Source of the DNA: Dicaeum eximium
Lineage: Eukaryota; Chordata; Aves; Passeriformes; Dicaeidae
Reading direction: 5' to 3'
Length of the DNA stretch: 64,000 bases
Assembly: GCA_013396995.1 (NCBI GenBank)
Contig: VWZP01004511.1
Coordinates: 62,001-126,000, forward strand
Shown: piece after piece, positions 1-10,330 of the stretch
Layout: every line of letters starts with the position of its first letter
Numbering within the stretch: position 1 is the stretch's first letter
Notes under the pieces: generated by a model
What the model saw: only the letters and a program-made list of their open reading frames with translations
Database searches by the model: none
Told to the model about the DNA's origin: nothing
Translations under genes and position numbers: made by a program

Positions 1-196
1 ATCCTTTGGCCCTACTCCTTATCTTTTTGTTATATTCCTTATCTTTTTGACATAGTCCTCATTTTTTGGCCATATTCCTTTTCCTTTGACCATATTCCTT
101 ATCTTTTGGCCATATTCCTTCTCTATTTGGGATACTCCTTCTGTTTTTGGGATACTCCTTATCTTTTTGGGATATTCCTCGTCCTCTGGCCATACA
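1..196. repeat. Degenerate ~19-bp T-rich minisatellite, cut by window start
   Basis: About ten imperfect copies of a unit resembling CCTTATCTTTTTGGCCATA follow one another, with variants such as TTTGGGATACTCC. Copies drift strongly, so the array looks old. The left edge lies outside the window. Several overlapping short open frames here only translate the repeat and are not genes. Confidence 0.85.
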
Positions 197-1040
197 GGAC
201 ACCACGAGGAGCCGCTCAGTTTCTGGGAACTCAGCAGCTCCTCAATGTCCCTCCTGCCACATTCCCAAGGCGCTGCTCCAACTCCTGCCCTGGGAGGGCA
301 GGAGCAACACCCAGCAATTCCTCATCCCCAAAATATAAACAAGGGCATGGCAAAACAGAGAGTAAAAATGGGAGAATGGGAGCAAATTTAGTGCCCTGGT
401 TTTGTGTTTTATGTTCTCCTGAGCTTCCTGGAGCCCCCAAATCCCGGAGGTCACTGGCAGCCAGGCCAGCAGGGAAAAAACCTCACCTGGGTGAAGCTGG
501 AGATTGCTGGTGCGTGGCAGCTCCTCAGGCACACATCCCTTCTTGTGTTTTCCTGGGAAAAAACAGGAATCTTTTAAGTGAAACAAGGAAAAAGCTGTTG
601 TGAGACAAATTCTTGTTTTGTTGGATGAAGTGGAGGCTCCCCAGCTGAATTCTTCACCCACCCAGCAGCCCCACGGAGCAAATCCAGGTAGGAAGGGGCT
701 GGCAGACAGCTCTGCCTCCAGGACCTGCTCCCCAAGGCAAAAACAGCAACAAGATTCCTCCAGGGCAGGGGGTGGAAACAGAGAATTTATTTCTGTGGTG
801 TTCTCTGTGGGGATCCCACTCCTGCCCAGAATAATCCAAAGCTGCAGCCGAGTTTTGGTGCAACAGAGGAGAACCTGGCTGTGCTGGGATCAACGCTGGG
901 AATACACGAGGCTGTGCTGGGAGAGGCAATCAAGGAAGCTGGAAAAATTCTGTCTTTGCTGCTGCTTCCAGGGCAACACAACAGCCTTGGATGGTTTGTG
1001 CTCGAGGGGAAGGGATTGGTGCAGGAGACTGCATTTAACC
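197..1040. other. Non-coding stretch, nothing recognised
   Basis: Mixed-composition sequence between the T-rich array and the first CR1. I see no repeat family, no convincing exon and no clear motif cluster. Confidence 0.5.
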
Positions 1041-1605
1041 CATGGAATCATGGAATGCTTTGGTGTGGAAGGGGCTTTAAAGATTATTTTATTTTACCCC
1101 CTGCCATGGCAGGGACATCTCCCACTGTCCCAGGCTGCTCCAAGCCCTGTCCAACCTGGCCTTGGACACTTCCAGGGATCCAGGGGCAGCCACAGCTGCT
1201 CTGGGCACCCTGTGCCAGGGCCTGCCCACCCTCCCAGGGAACAATTCCTAATTCCCAATATCCCATCCATCCCTGCCCTCTGGCAGTGGGAGCCATTCCC
1301 TGTGTCCTGTCCCTCCATCCCTTGGCAATTGTCTCTCTCCATGTTTCCTGTGGCTCCTTCAGGCCCTGCAAGGCCACACTGAGCTCACCCCAAAGCTTCT
1401 CCTGTGCAGGTGAACAATCCCAGCTGTGCCAGCCTTTCCTCCCAGCAGAGCTGCTCCATCCCTCTGCTCATCCTGGTGCCTCCTCTGGCCTGGCTCCAGC
1501 AGCTCCAGCTCCTTGCTGTGCTGGGCCCAGGTGTGCTGTGGGGCCAGCTCTGCAGGTGGGCTCTCACCTGAGCACAGGGGCACAGGGGCAGAATCAGCCC
1601 AGGGC
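1041..1605 (-). mobile_element. CR1 LINE 3' fragment (~560 bp)
   Basis: It begins with the reverse complement of the CR1 3' terminus (ATGGAATCATGGAATG) and runs through the usual antisense wording: CCATGGCAGGGACA, CCCAGGCTGCTCCAAGCCC, GGATCCAGGGGCAGCC and on to the upstream GGTGGGCTCTCACCTGAGCA segment. It is 5'-truncated, as CR1 copies normally are, and carries no intact ORF2. It closely matches the copy at 22.0-22.4 kb, including the GGCAATTGTCTCT variant, so both belong to one sub-family. Confidence 0.93.
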
Positions 1606-1639
1606 ATGGGGGGTTCTAGGCTCCCAGGGGACATCAAAC

Positions 1640-2310
1640 CATTCAGTCACACAGGCACCAGGCAGGATTTGAGTGTTAGGAGCCAGTGAAAAGGTAAAAA
1701 AAGGGTGGAGGGGGGGGAAAGCCCAGGCTCATTGTGACACTGTAAATGAAAAGCCAGACTAAGTCTGGAAATTCATTCATCCACATCACTCATGTTAAGC
1801 CTTAAAATGTTCCTGGTAGCCACTGGAAATCATTAAAGAAGTGACAGCTCCATTCTCTGGAGGAGCAGGACTCAGAGTGGGGGGTACAGAAGATGCTTTA
1901 GCAAGAAAAATTCGACGAAGCAGCCTCTTAGTCAGTGATTTCTCTGACTTCATCTGCACATTAAAAATGCAAGTGAATGCCTTTTGGTGTTAGCTCTGCT
2001 CCTGGATATGAGATGGAGTCAATTCACAGCTCTTCAGTGGATAATACTTTTTGTTTTTCACAGAGGCTGTTGAAACAGAATGGAAAATTAAAGCAATTTT
2101 TCCTGACAGCAATGCATAAATGTTGACCATGAAATGGCAAAGCAAAAAAACAAAACCAAAAGCAAGAACAGCTCGAGGAGTGCCTGAATTAGGTAGGAGC
2201 GAGTTCATTACAGCTCTCATTTGAATAAAGGCAGGAGATGATGCCCTCGCTGTAATGGAAATGCTCTTCAAGTCCGAGCCATCCGTGGCCATTACAGCCT
2301 GAAGAGGATT
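1640..2310. promoter_or_regulatory. Candidate conserved non-coding block
   Basis: AT-rich, repeat-free sequence set in GC-rich DNA. It contains several homeodomain-like and HMG-like words (TTAAAGCAATTTTTCC, GGTAGGAGCGAGTTCATTA, CATTTGAATAAAGG) and a repeated CTGTAATGG/GCCATTACAG pair near 2250-2300. No splice-bounded reading frame is visible. The call rests on composition and motif density; conservation was not measured. Confidence 0.42.
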
Positions 2311-2721
2311 GTTTGGGAAGGAGATGGATTCACTCCCATCCCTGCTGGGGCACAGCGCTGCTCTCCCTGCTGGACAATTCCCCTCAGTGCTTGGGGCTGG
2401 ATGCAGCTGGATTCTGCTTGCCCATAAATCTCTGGGAATGTTCTGCTCTGGAGCATCTCAGACCTTTTCCTGCTGGTCCAACAGGGCATGGGGTGGTCTG
2501 ATCCAAAGTCCTGCTTGTCACAGCTTCTGGGAGGGGTTTGGAGCATTTAAAAAGCTCAAGAGAAACTAAAATTCTGGCTAAAGGAAAGGTTTGGGACAAC
2601 AGGCACTTTCCATGTCCCACACCAGCTCCTGAGGTGTTGCTGCTGAGCCCCAGGTTTGTCCCTGGGAACTCTCTGGAAGCTGGGATGGGAGCACTGGATG
2701 CATTCCAAGCCTCTGCCAGCA
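2311..2721. other. Non-coding stretch, nothing recognised
   Basis: GC-rich sequence with no recognisable repeat or exon. Overlapping frames on both strands reflect low stop-codon density. Confidence 0.5.
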
Positions 2722-2885
2722 CTGGCAGGGGCTGCCCAGGGAGGTTTGGAGTGCTCACCCCTGGAGGTGCCCAAGGAGGTGGCACTCAGTGCTCTGGGCT
2801 GGGGTCAAGGTGAGCATCGGGCACGGCTGGGAGTTGATGATCCTGGCGAGCTTTTCCAACCTCAGTAATCTGGAATTCTGGGATT
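2722..2885 (+). mobile_element. CR1 LINE 3' end
   Basis: The sense-strand CR1 tail is recognisable: GGCTGCCCAGGGAGG, CCTGGAGGTGCCCAAGG, GGTGGCACTCAGTGCTCTGG, then TTGATGATCCTGGCGAGCTT and TTTTCCAACCTCAG, ending near ATTCTGGGATTCTG. The terminal ATTCTATG-type repeats are decayed. It belongs to the same sub-family as the fragment at 36.8 kb. Confidence 0.85.
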
Positions 2886-3179
2886 CTGAGCTCTTCCTTC
2901 TCATTTGTGGGCATGGAGGGCTCCCACCTTTCCCTTCATCCTTCCCCAGTTCTCCAGCTGGAGCAGGTCCGTGCTGTCCTGGTGGCTCTGTCCCAGCAGG
3001 ACACTGTCCCCAGCCCCATCCCCCTGCTCCCTGCCTGCCTGGGGTGCATTTATTCCCCAGAGCAGCGGGGATTTGTGTGACACATCCCTGCAAGAGGATG
3101 GGAGCCTCCCAAATCTTCTCAGAGATTTTTCCTTCCCTTTGAGCAGGAATTAATGATTCGATGGTCTCAGAGGGCTTTT

Positions 3180-3480
3180 TCCACCAAAACCATTCCAAGG
3201 TTCGCGCCCCTTGGCGGCAGCTCGGCCTCGCTGGTGGCCGTGTCCTCACCTCGGTGACAGCCACGTCCCAGGTGTCCCCTGGAGGAGCGTCCGTGCGATC
3301 CCCGCGCCGCCTCCCTGAGCTCAGGGGAGCGTGGATGGGCAGGAGGGGGCTCAGGGGGAGTCAGGGGGAGCGGGGACGCGGTGAACGCGCTGCAGCCAAG
3401 GTTAAGTGTGCCGTGTGTCCCCGTGCCACTAGATGTCCTTGTGGGAAAGGCCTTGGTGCTGCCCGCGGCCACGAGCGGGA
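3180..3480. other. CpG-rich patch
   Basis: Dense CG dinucleotides (for example GCGATCCCCGCGCCGCC near 3297-3311) stand out from the surroundings. It could be a small CpG island or GC-rich repeat-associated DNA. No TATA box, first exon or splice donor in a coding frame supports a promoter. Confidence 0.4.
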
Positions 3481-3566
3481 ACTCCGGGAATTGAGGGATT
3501 GGAGGGAATTGAGGGAATGGAGGGAATGGAGGGAATTGAGGGAATGGAGGGAATTGAGGGAATGGG
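3480..3566. repeat. 9-bp purine-rich minisatellite
   Basis: Alternating GGAATTGAG and GGAATGGAG units, about nine copies. The 9-bp period is a multiple of three, so every frame stays open and gives Glu/Gly/Met- or Arg/Glu-rich pseudo-peptides that should not be called proteins. Confidence 0.92.
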
Positions 3567-4440
3567 GCCCGGGGCACCTCTGCCCCTCTGCCCCCATCCC
3601 CGCTTTGGTTCTTCCACAGCCAAACGAGCCGCGGGCAGCATCCCTGGATGCGGGGAAAGCTCCAAGGAGCCCAGGGAGGGCAGCCCTGGGGGCTCCTGAG
3701 CCAGCCCGTGTCCCTACAAATCCCAGGCTTTAGGAAAAGCTCCGCGGCTCTGAGGGGAGCTGAGTGCAGGCGAGGCGGTGCCAGCCTGGCCAGGGACGGC
3801 TCCCCGTGGCTCAGATCCCATTGCAGAGCTCCTGGAGAGCCCCAAAATGCGGGAATCACCTCCTGAACCCAGTGTCCGTGGGCTTTGGAGCATTTGATTT
3901 GCACCACATTCTGTTGGGACTTGGCTGTGACCGTGGTGCTGCTGTGCCACCCCCCTGTCCCTGTGCCCTGCTGCCACCGCGGGTGGCTGTGCTGGACCAG
4001 GACCATCCCCTGCTCCTCTCCTGCTGCATCCTTGGCACTGGCAGCGCTGGGAGAAGGACCCAGCAGCAGAAGGTGAAACTCTGCAGAGAGGAGATTACAG
4101 CTCCTGTGGTTTTCCTTTTTTTTTTTTNNNNNNNNNNNNNNNNNNNNNNNNNNNNTTTCCCTTCAAAGGAATGACTTCGTATTTTTGGAAAAGAATAGCT
4201 GCTCCAAAAAATCCTGGTACAAACTCTTCCAGACTCCAACCTGGCTTATCAGGCGCTGTGCTGGGGCTCTGGTGGAAATGCAGGATTTTAACTCTTGGAT
4301 GCCTTTCCCAGCTTTAATACATAACCCCCTTCCTCCAAGGGTTCGAATTAATCCTTGGAGACGAGGGCAAATCTCAGTGGGAATCTCGGGAAAGCCGGCT
4401 CAGGCTGGTGCAAAGATGCTGGAGACTGAAGCTGGTGGTG
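3567..4440. other. Non-coding stretch containing an assembly gap
   Basis: No repeat family or exon was recognised. A pyrimidine run from about 4111 leads directly into the N run at 4128-4155, suggesting assembly failed at a homopolymer. Confidence 0.5.
4128..4155. other. Assembly gap (28 N)
   Basis: A run of N preceded by a T homopolymer and followed by TTTCCC. Its true length is unknown. Confidence 0.98.
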
Positions 4441-4451
4441 CTGGGCGCTGG

Positions 4452-4518
4452 GAGCCGTGTTCCAGCTGTGTTCCAGCTGTGTTCCAGCCGTGTTCCAGCC
4501 GTGCTCCAGCCGTGCCCG
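4452..4518. repeat. 12-bp minisatellite
   Basis: About five copies of TGTTCCAGCTGT / CGTGTTCCAGC. The period is a multiple of three, so open frames here are artefacts. Confidence 0.9.
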
Positions 4519-5136
4519 AGGTGTGCCTGCCGCTCAGGCTGCAGCCTGGCAACCAGCAGCATCATCTCTGCGGGAGAAAGTTGCCCAAAATAGGAAGAAT
4601 GGCAATAAATAATTCCTGGGGCTTGATTTATGGGTGAACCTCCCCGTCCGTGGAGGGATCTCCCCAGGCTTTGGATGTCTCTGGATAGCCGGGAGTCCTG
4701 GGGGGGCGGGGAGATGCTCAATTCCAAGTGCTGGAGCGGTAATTGCTGGGAAGAGGGGAGTTAGCAGCGCACTAATTACAGAGAAATCCAGCGCGAAGGG
4801 GAACACAGAGGAATCCGGGACTGGAGCGTGACAATGGAAATGGATGCAATTCCCATGTTGTGGGGGGAATAACCCCGCAGCCAAATTCCCTGGGAGTGAA
4901 GCACCTGGAGAGCGGTAGCCTGGGGCAGACAGCACTGAGCCTCCCGGCAGGAGCTGGGAATTGCTGCTGCTGTGTGCTGCAGGCCCACGGGAACTGCGGG
5001 AAGAATCCTCCGTGCTTCCCTGGATCCCAGGGAGGATGTGGCTCGCTGCATGTCTGCAGGGCTGGGCCCAGAAACCTTGGGAAGTGCCAGAAACCTTCCA
5101 GAAATCTGGAAACAGGGCTGGCAGAGGGATAAGGAC
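4519..5136. other. Non-coding stretch with short AT-rich islands
   Basis: Two small AT-rich islands (about 4575-4635 and 4735-4860, with AATAAATAATTCC and GCACTAATTACAGAG) could be fragments of conserved non-coding sequence. The remainder shows nothing recognisable. Confidence 0.35.
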
Positions 5137-5392
5137 AGCACTCAGAACCACAGGATCCTTAAGGATGGAAAAGACCTGCAAGGTCATTGTCCAACCATTC
5201 CCCCAGCACTGACAATGTCCCCAAGTGCCACACCCACACTTCCAGGGATGGGCACTCCACCGCTTCCCTGGACAGCCTGTTCCAATGTTTGACCACTACT
5301 TCAGCAGAGAAATGTTTCCTGATATCCAGTCTGAGCCTCTCCTGGTGCAGCTTGAGGCCGTTTTCCCTTGTCCTTGTCATTCATGCAGGAAC
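5137..5392 (-). mobile_element. CR1 LINE 3' fragment
   Basis: Antisense CR1 wording: CACAGGATCCTTAAGGATGG, CCAGGGATGGGCACTCCACC, GGACAGCCTGTTCCAATG, AGAAATGTTTCCTGATATCC and TTTTCCCTTGTCCTTGTC. This belongs to a different sub-family from the copies at 1.0 and 22.0 kb, and resembles the one at 30.87 kb. Confidence 0.9.
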
Positions 5393-5639
5393 TTCCCAGT
5401 GCTGGGCATTATGGAAGAGTGGGAACAGAGGGAAAAAAAGGAATAGAACAGCAGGGATGACAGAGCAGGAGTCTGGAGAGGAAACACCTGACAGCAGATA
5501 CTGTGCTTGGCTAGTTTTGGGGAACCCCTGCAGCCACAGAACACTGGGGTCACCTGGAGAAGCGGGATGGGGTTTGGGAACAGCCCTTGGAGCTGCTCCT
5601 GCATGGCTCTGGGAAGGGACAGGGAGCCCAGCATGGAGT

Positions 5640-5755
5640 GAGGGTCCCTAGAATGGAATGGGGGTCCCGGGCATGGAAAAGAGATCCCAGGCACAGGGCA
5701 GGTGTTGCTGGCATGGAGCAGGAATCCCTGGCATGGAATGGAACAGAGGCCCCTG
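5640..5755. repeat. Degenerate ~20-bp tandem repeat
   Basis: Loose repeats around the words GGCATGGA and GGTCCC (for example GGGTCCCGGGCATGGAA) recur at roughly 20-30 bp spacing. Copies are poorly matched. Confidence 0.5.
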
Positions 5756-6815
5756 GCACACAGATCCGGCTCACTCAGCCTCAGCCCACCCTGGTGACAG
5801 TGGGATCGTGCTGAAGGACACAGCCAGGACCTCAGGGACACAGCAAAGCCAGGGCACACCTGTCTGATGGTGTTAACCCATGCTGTGCCACACCATCACC
5901 TCCACCCCATCACCCTGGCACGGGCTGTGCCAGCTGGGACAGTGCTCCCTTGCCTCCACTGCCGGCCCATTCCTGAGCCTCCTCCTTGGCTCAGATGTGT
6001 TCTGCTCAAGGTCAGAGGTACCCTGAGAGAACTCAGCATTGCCTTTGCTTCCTGCTGGCCTCGTGTCCACTCTTTGGATGTGTCTCTGGGCTGGCCTTCC
6101 CAAACTTTTCCTCCCGGGACTGTGTCCCCATCTGAACACCCAGAGGATGCTGAGGGACCAGATTTCCCTCTGGTGAGGAAGCTGCTGGTGCCAGGGGTGC
6201 CCAGGGATGCCCAGAGATGCCCAGCAGCTCTGCCCTCGCTGGTGTGGCACCAGCCCAGCCATCCCCATATCCCATCACTCTGGGAATGGGGGGACCCTGA
6301 TCCAGGGGTGGCAGGGCAGTGAGGATGTGTGGAGCAGGGCAGGAGCAGGATTTGGTGCTCAGGAACAGAGAGGTGCTGCTGTCAGCTCATTAGAGCAGAG
6401 CAGAGCCCGTGCTCCTGGAGCCCTCAGCTCCCTCTCCCGCTCCTGTAATTGGGAGATTTGTTTGCCAGGAGCCCTCCAGGGATGGGGCTGCGGGGATAGC
6501 AAGGGTTTAACAGCAGCGATGTGCTTGCTGTGCCCACCCCCTCCCGAGGCTGCATTTCCAGATCCTTGGGTGGCTGGAGTGAGCAGCAATCCGAGCTCAA
6601 GCCCTGCTGCAGAAATAATGGGATCCCAGGGGGCTTCCCATGACAGAAACCTCGAGCAGAGCAGGACGAGGGGTGGAAGAGCTCCCATGTTTATCCATCC
6701 CCAGCCTGTCCTGGGCACGGTGGGATGCAGCAGCTGCACTGCAGGCTCGGAATGCAGCACAGGGAGGCTGCAGCAGCCCTGCAATCCCACAGGGACGGGG
6801 CTGGACAGATGTGTT
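5756..6815. other. Non-coding stretch, nothing recognised
   Basis: GC-rich sequence without recognisable repeats or exons. Frames over 200 codons on both strands overlap one another and carry no known domain. Confidence 0.5.
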
Positions 6816-6910
6816 TGGGGACAGCTTACAAGATTGTCAGCCCTTGTAAGCAAAGTATTTAGAGAGGGATTAACAGCAATAAGGACACGGCAAGAAATCA
6901 GCAGACACGG
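6816..6910. promoter_or_regulatory. Small AT-rich candidate regulatory block
   Basis: A short repeat-free island (TTACAAGATTGTCAGCCC, AAAGTATTTAGAGAG, GGGATTAACAGCAATAAGG) beside the 7-kb minisatellite. Weak evidence: composition only. Confidence 0.25.
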
Positions 6911-6971
6911 AGCAGCAGATGGGTGACCCCGCAGGGACACTGCCCTGCACGTGGCCTGCTCAGTCCCAGCA

Positions 6972-7156
6972 GTGCTGGGGACACTGGGCATGTCCAGGGC
7001 CTGAGGGACACCTGGGATGTCCAGAGCATCAGGGACATGAGGCATGTCCAGGGTCCCAGGGACACCAGAATGTCCAGGGTACTGGGGACATGAGGCATGT
7101 CCAGGGTCTCAGGGACACCAGGAGTGTCCAGGGTCTCAGGGACATCTGGAATCTCA
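6972..7156. repeat. ~27-bp minisatellite (GGGACA...TGTCCAGGG)
   Basis: About seven imperfect units of the form GGGACAYSAGGCATGTCCA followed by GGGTCTCA. The GGGACA/TGTCC pair inside each unit is partly self-complementary. Units vary in length and differ by point changes. Confidence 0.9.
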
Positions 7157-7539
7157 GTGAGGAGGGAGCTGTTGACTCCAAACCTCTGCTGGGGGGCACA
7201 GGAGGTGAGGGGGGGCCCCTCTCTGCTGTGCAAGATTTGCAGCCACCTCTGGACCCCTGGTGATCTCCAGCTGGGCCAGGAGGTGCCCTGGACCTGCAAA
7301 CCAAATCCAGTGGGCTTTCCTCCTCCTCACTTGTGCCAGGTCTCCCTGCCAGGCATTTAACTGAGGACAGACCTTGCTTGGAGACCCCATGTGGGACAGA
7401 TTGTGCCTCAGCCAGGACCCCTCTTTCCTCACGCAGCTCCTCCTGTCAGCAAAAACCAGATTTCATCTCCGTTTCCCACTTTTCCGACCCTGCTGGGGAT
7501 TCAGTGGCACTCTCAGCCCCTGCTGTGCCGTGCTGCAGA
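7157..7539. other. Non-coding stretch, nothing recognised
   Basis: GC-rich sequence between the 7-kb minisatellite and an AT-richer block. No exon or repeat was recognised. Confidence 0.5.
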
Positions 7540-7935
7540 AGGATCAGTTTTCCTCAGAGCTCGTGGCAGGAGCTCCAGCACCCACATAAAGCTTTCCAGG
7601 GATTTTGTTTGCACAAACCAGTTATCAGCTCCGGGTGCTGCTGGAGAGCCCCGGGCTTTGGGGAACAGCCACATCCCAAAACAATTCCAGCTCTGCCGCT
7701 GGAAGCACAGAGCAATTCACAAGGTAACCCATTTGTAGAGCCGAGGATGAAGCGTTACATCCTGAATATGAGCAGGGAAATTACCAGTGGCACCTCTGTC
7801 AATGCCACTGAATCCCTCCGAAATGAATTCTTGGGAAGGAATGAGCCGCTTAGAGGAGGAGATTTGCTGAACACCGTGGATTTGCTTTTCCTTGCTGTGA
7901 GCAGGGGCAACGCAGCCTGACCTTGCTCCAAGGTC
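7540..7935. promoter_or_regulatory. Candidate conserved non-coding block with a hairpin
   Basis: A repeat-free segment. At 7785-7810 the 8-bp arms CAGTGGCA and TGCCACTG form a perfect inverted repeat around a 10-base loop. A plus-strand frame stays open from 7333 to 7920, but no splice signals or known domain accompany it, so I treat the block as non-coding. A small unknown exon cannot be excluded. Confidence 0.33.
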
Positions 7936-8248
7936 AGAACAATCCGTGTGGGCTCTCCAGCAAGTCCTTCCCGGTGTGGCTGCCCTCAGTGCTCACAGAG
8001 CTGGGGCTGAGCCCGTTCCTGGGCAGGCAGGGGCAGGGTCAGTGTGGTTCCTGCAGGGCACCAGTTAATCCATCCCGCCGGGCCTGCATGGGATGGGGTC
8101 AGAGCTTCCTGCAGGAACGGGCTGCTCCCTGGAAAGGAGCTGGGATCAGGCCAGAGCGGGGCCTGACGAGGAGGAGCTGTTTGCACGGCCTGGAGGAAGG
8201 CGGGAGGAGTCAGGGAACCTCCACACCCACAGCACAAGAACCAGGGAG

Positions 8249-8390
8249 TCTTGGAATCCCAGAGTGGTTTGGGTTGGAAAGGACCTTGAAGCCCATCCCA
8301 TGCCACCCCTGCCATGGCAGGGACAACTTCCACTGTCCCAGGCCACTCCAAGCCCTGTCCAACCTGGCCTTGGGCACTGCCAGGTGTTTC
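8249..8390 (-). mobile_element. CR1 LINE 3' end, short
   Basis: Antisense CR1 start TTGGAATCCCAGAGTGGTTT, then TTGGAAAGGACCTTGAAGCC, CCATGGCAGGGACA and CCAACCTGGCCTTGGGCAC. Similarity stops at about 8385, giving a very short 5'-truncated copy. Confidence 0.9.
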
Positions 8391-8394
8391 CCCA

Positions 8395-8760
8395 TGTCTC
8401 AGGGGTCACCATTGTTGCCTTTGGAGTCCCGTCGGGGTGAATCAAGACTCTTGACTCCAGTATCAGAAGGTTTATATTATTTATTTAAATGACTCCATTG
8501 TTCAGAAGGATTTGGGTTATTTCTGCCCAGGTACAGAGCTAACATCTTGCTTCTTCAAGCTCCATACCCAATCTCTGCTAGAATGTCCGAAAATGTTTAC
8601 AAAGTCAGAGATATCAATTCTTTATATCATAGGTTGAGAAAAGCAAACCACATCTCCCATATTGAGAGACAGGGCAAAGGAAAGCATTTTGTCCTTGAAA
8701 CACACACACAGGGATTTGAAATCTGCAGAGAAAAAAGAGCTTTCCCATGGAAGAAAAAAC
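8395..8760. other. Unidentified AT-rich segment, possibly an old LTR fragment
   Basis: It directly follows the truncated CR1 and has a different character: AGACTCTTGACTCCAGTATC, then AAGGTTTATATTATTTATTT, and later a short CACACACACA run. Some avian retroviral LTR ends have a similar T/A-rich tail, but I see no target-site duplication, no paired LTR and no internal genes. It could equally be unique sequence. Confidence 0.2.
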
Positions 8761-9179
8761 TCAGCAAGTTTGCATCCGAGAAACTTATAAAATGTTCAGT
8801 GACAGCCAGGGCTGGGGAGTCAATCGTCCATGGGGCCACCTCTGCAGGAAATGCTGTTTCCATCCTGGCCAGTGCTTGGCCATCACCCAGTGCCCCCAGG
8901 ATGGGAGCAGAAGGGGCTCCCACCCTTCCCGAGTGCTCTGGCTTTTGGGAGGGCTCAGAGCAGCTCCAGGGTGCCTTCAGTGGGATTTCCATGTGACAAC
9001 TGAAAAGGGGCTTGGTGACAGCGCTGGAGATCCGCAGTGGCCACCACCCACAAATTTGTGCTGCTCTGGAGGATTCCCCATAATTTTGTGCTCTGGGCCT
9101 TCCCCTTTTCAGCGGCTGCTTCCCTGTGGAGTTCCCAGTGCCAAGAGACCTGGAGAGGGGCAGGAGCACTGGAAGGAAA
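8761..9179. other. Non-coding stretch, nothing recognised
   Basis: No repeat, exon or notable motif cluster was seen. Confidence 0.5.
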
Positions 9180-9395
9180 ACCTTTCAGCCGGCTCTTTAT
9201 TCCCAGAACTTTTCACCCCATGCAGCTGTGGAATAGAAACGAGATTTTTCTCAGGTGAATAAAAATATCTCGAGGCTTTAATGAGAACATTAAACTCGGT
9301 TTCATCTGCTCTGGCTGGGGCCACGAGGCCCCGGAGTAGAACAAACGTCTTTGGTCCAATTAGAGGGAAAAAAGCCCTTTCCCTGACAGGTTGTT
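9180..9395. promoter_or_regulatory. Candidate conserved non-coding block
   Basis: AT-rich and repeat-free. It contains GAATAAAAATATCTCGAGGC, CTTTAATGAGAACATTAAAC and GGTCCAATTAGAGGG, which are homeodomain-type words, plus a CCAAT word. No coding frame with splice sites. Inferred from composition and motifs only. Confidence 0.38.
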
Positions 9396-9944
9396 CTTGG
9401 AATTCCCTTCATTGTGTCACTCAAGCAGGGACGCTTTGTTGTGCATGGAGCAGTTTCCAGCTCTCAGGGACATCTGGGATAATCCTGTGAGGCTGGGATA
9501 ATCCTTTGTGCCACCTTCTTTGTCATGGATACCTCAGAGCAAGCATGGAAATACAGGATTCACACTTTTCAGGGATAAAATGTTGCTGCTTCCATGTGAG
9601 TTCAGGTGTCCAGGGGCAAGATCTGCTCCATCTCCCACAGCTTCCAGCTATTTCTCCATAATTTCTGCCTTTGTGGCTCTTTCAACAGGGATTTTAAGAC
9701 TCTCAGCAAGTTCTGAAGGTCAGGGAGCACCAAGCAGCTCCAAATCCACTGTGTGGATGAGGGATTCATCTGGATAAACACACCTGGAGAGCAAAAAAGT
9801 GGATTTCTGCTCCAGGTTTTAATTTAGTGCTCAGCTCTGACTGAGCCTGATCCATCAGGATCCCCCTCCCTTCAACGGGGTGCACTGGGATGTGCTCCCT
9901 TCCCACATTCCTGGAGCTTTCCCTGCCTTTGGAGACCCTTCTCG
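9396..9944. other. Non-coding stretch, nothing recognised
   Basis: Intermediate composition with no repeat family or exon recognised. Confidence 0.5.
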
Positions 9945-10262
9945 TCATCTCATGGAATTGTTGAAGTTGGAAAAGACTTTCAGGATCATCGAGGACAAGA
10001 GGTCACCACTAAACCAAGTCCTCAAGAGCTGCATCCACACATTTTCTGAGCAATTCCAGGAACAGGGACTCCAGCACTTCCCTGGGCAGGTTCTGCGCAG
10101 GAATCACCCTTTGGAGGGGTGGTTTTCTGGGAATGGTGACTCCAGCACTTCCCTGGGCAGGTTGTGCGCAGGAATCACCCTTTGGAGGAGTGGTTTTCTC
10201 CCAGTGCCTCCCAGTTCTCCCTGCACCTTCAGCCCCTCCTGCTGAGCCTGTGCCAGGCTATC
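9945..10262 (-). mobile_element. CR1 LINE 3' fragment with internal duplication
   Basis: Antisense CR1 tail: TCATGGAATTGTTGAAGTTG, AAAAGACTTTCAGGATCATC, GACTCCAGCACTTCCCTGGG. The block at 10067-10128 is repeated at 10138-10199 (period 71 bp), so this copy is longer than its ancestor at this place. Confidence 0.88.
10067..10199. repeat. 71-bp tandem duplication inside CR1
   Basis: Two copies of a 62-bp core start GACTCCAGCACTTCCCTGGG and end GGTTTTCT, at 10067-10128 and 10138-10199. They differ at only a few positions (for example TTCTGCGC against TTGTGCGC). Confidence 0.95.
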
Positions 10263-10330
10263 CCGGGGGCAGGAATCTGGGGATAACCTGCCAATTAACA
10301 GCTCCTAATTGAAGATCACATTCCAGACAT
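10263..10330. promoter_or_regulatory. Short homeodomain-word cluster
   Basis: CTGCCAATTAACAGCTCC is followed closely by CTCCTAATTGAAGATCAC, two TAAT-type words about 15 bp apart, next to the CR1 boundary. Weak on its own. Confidence 0.25.
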
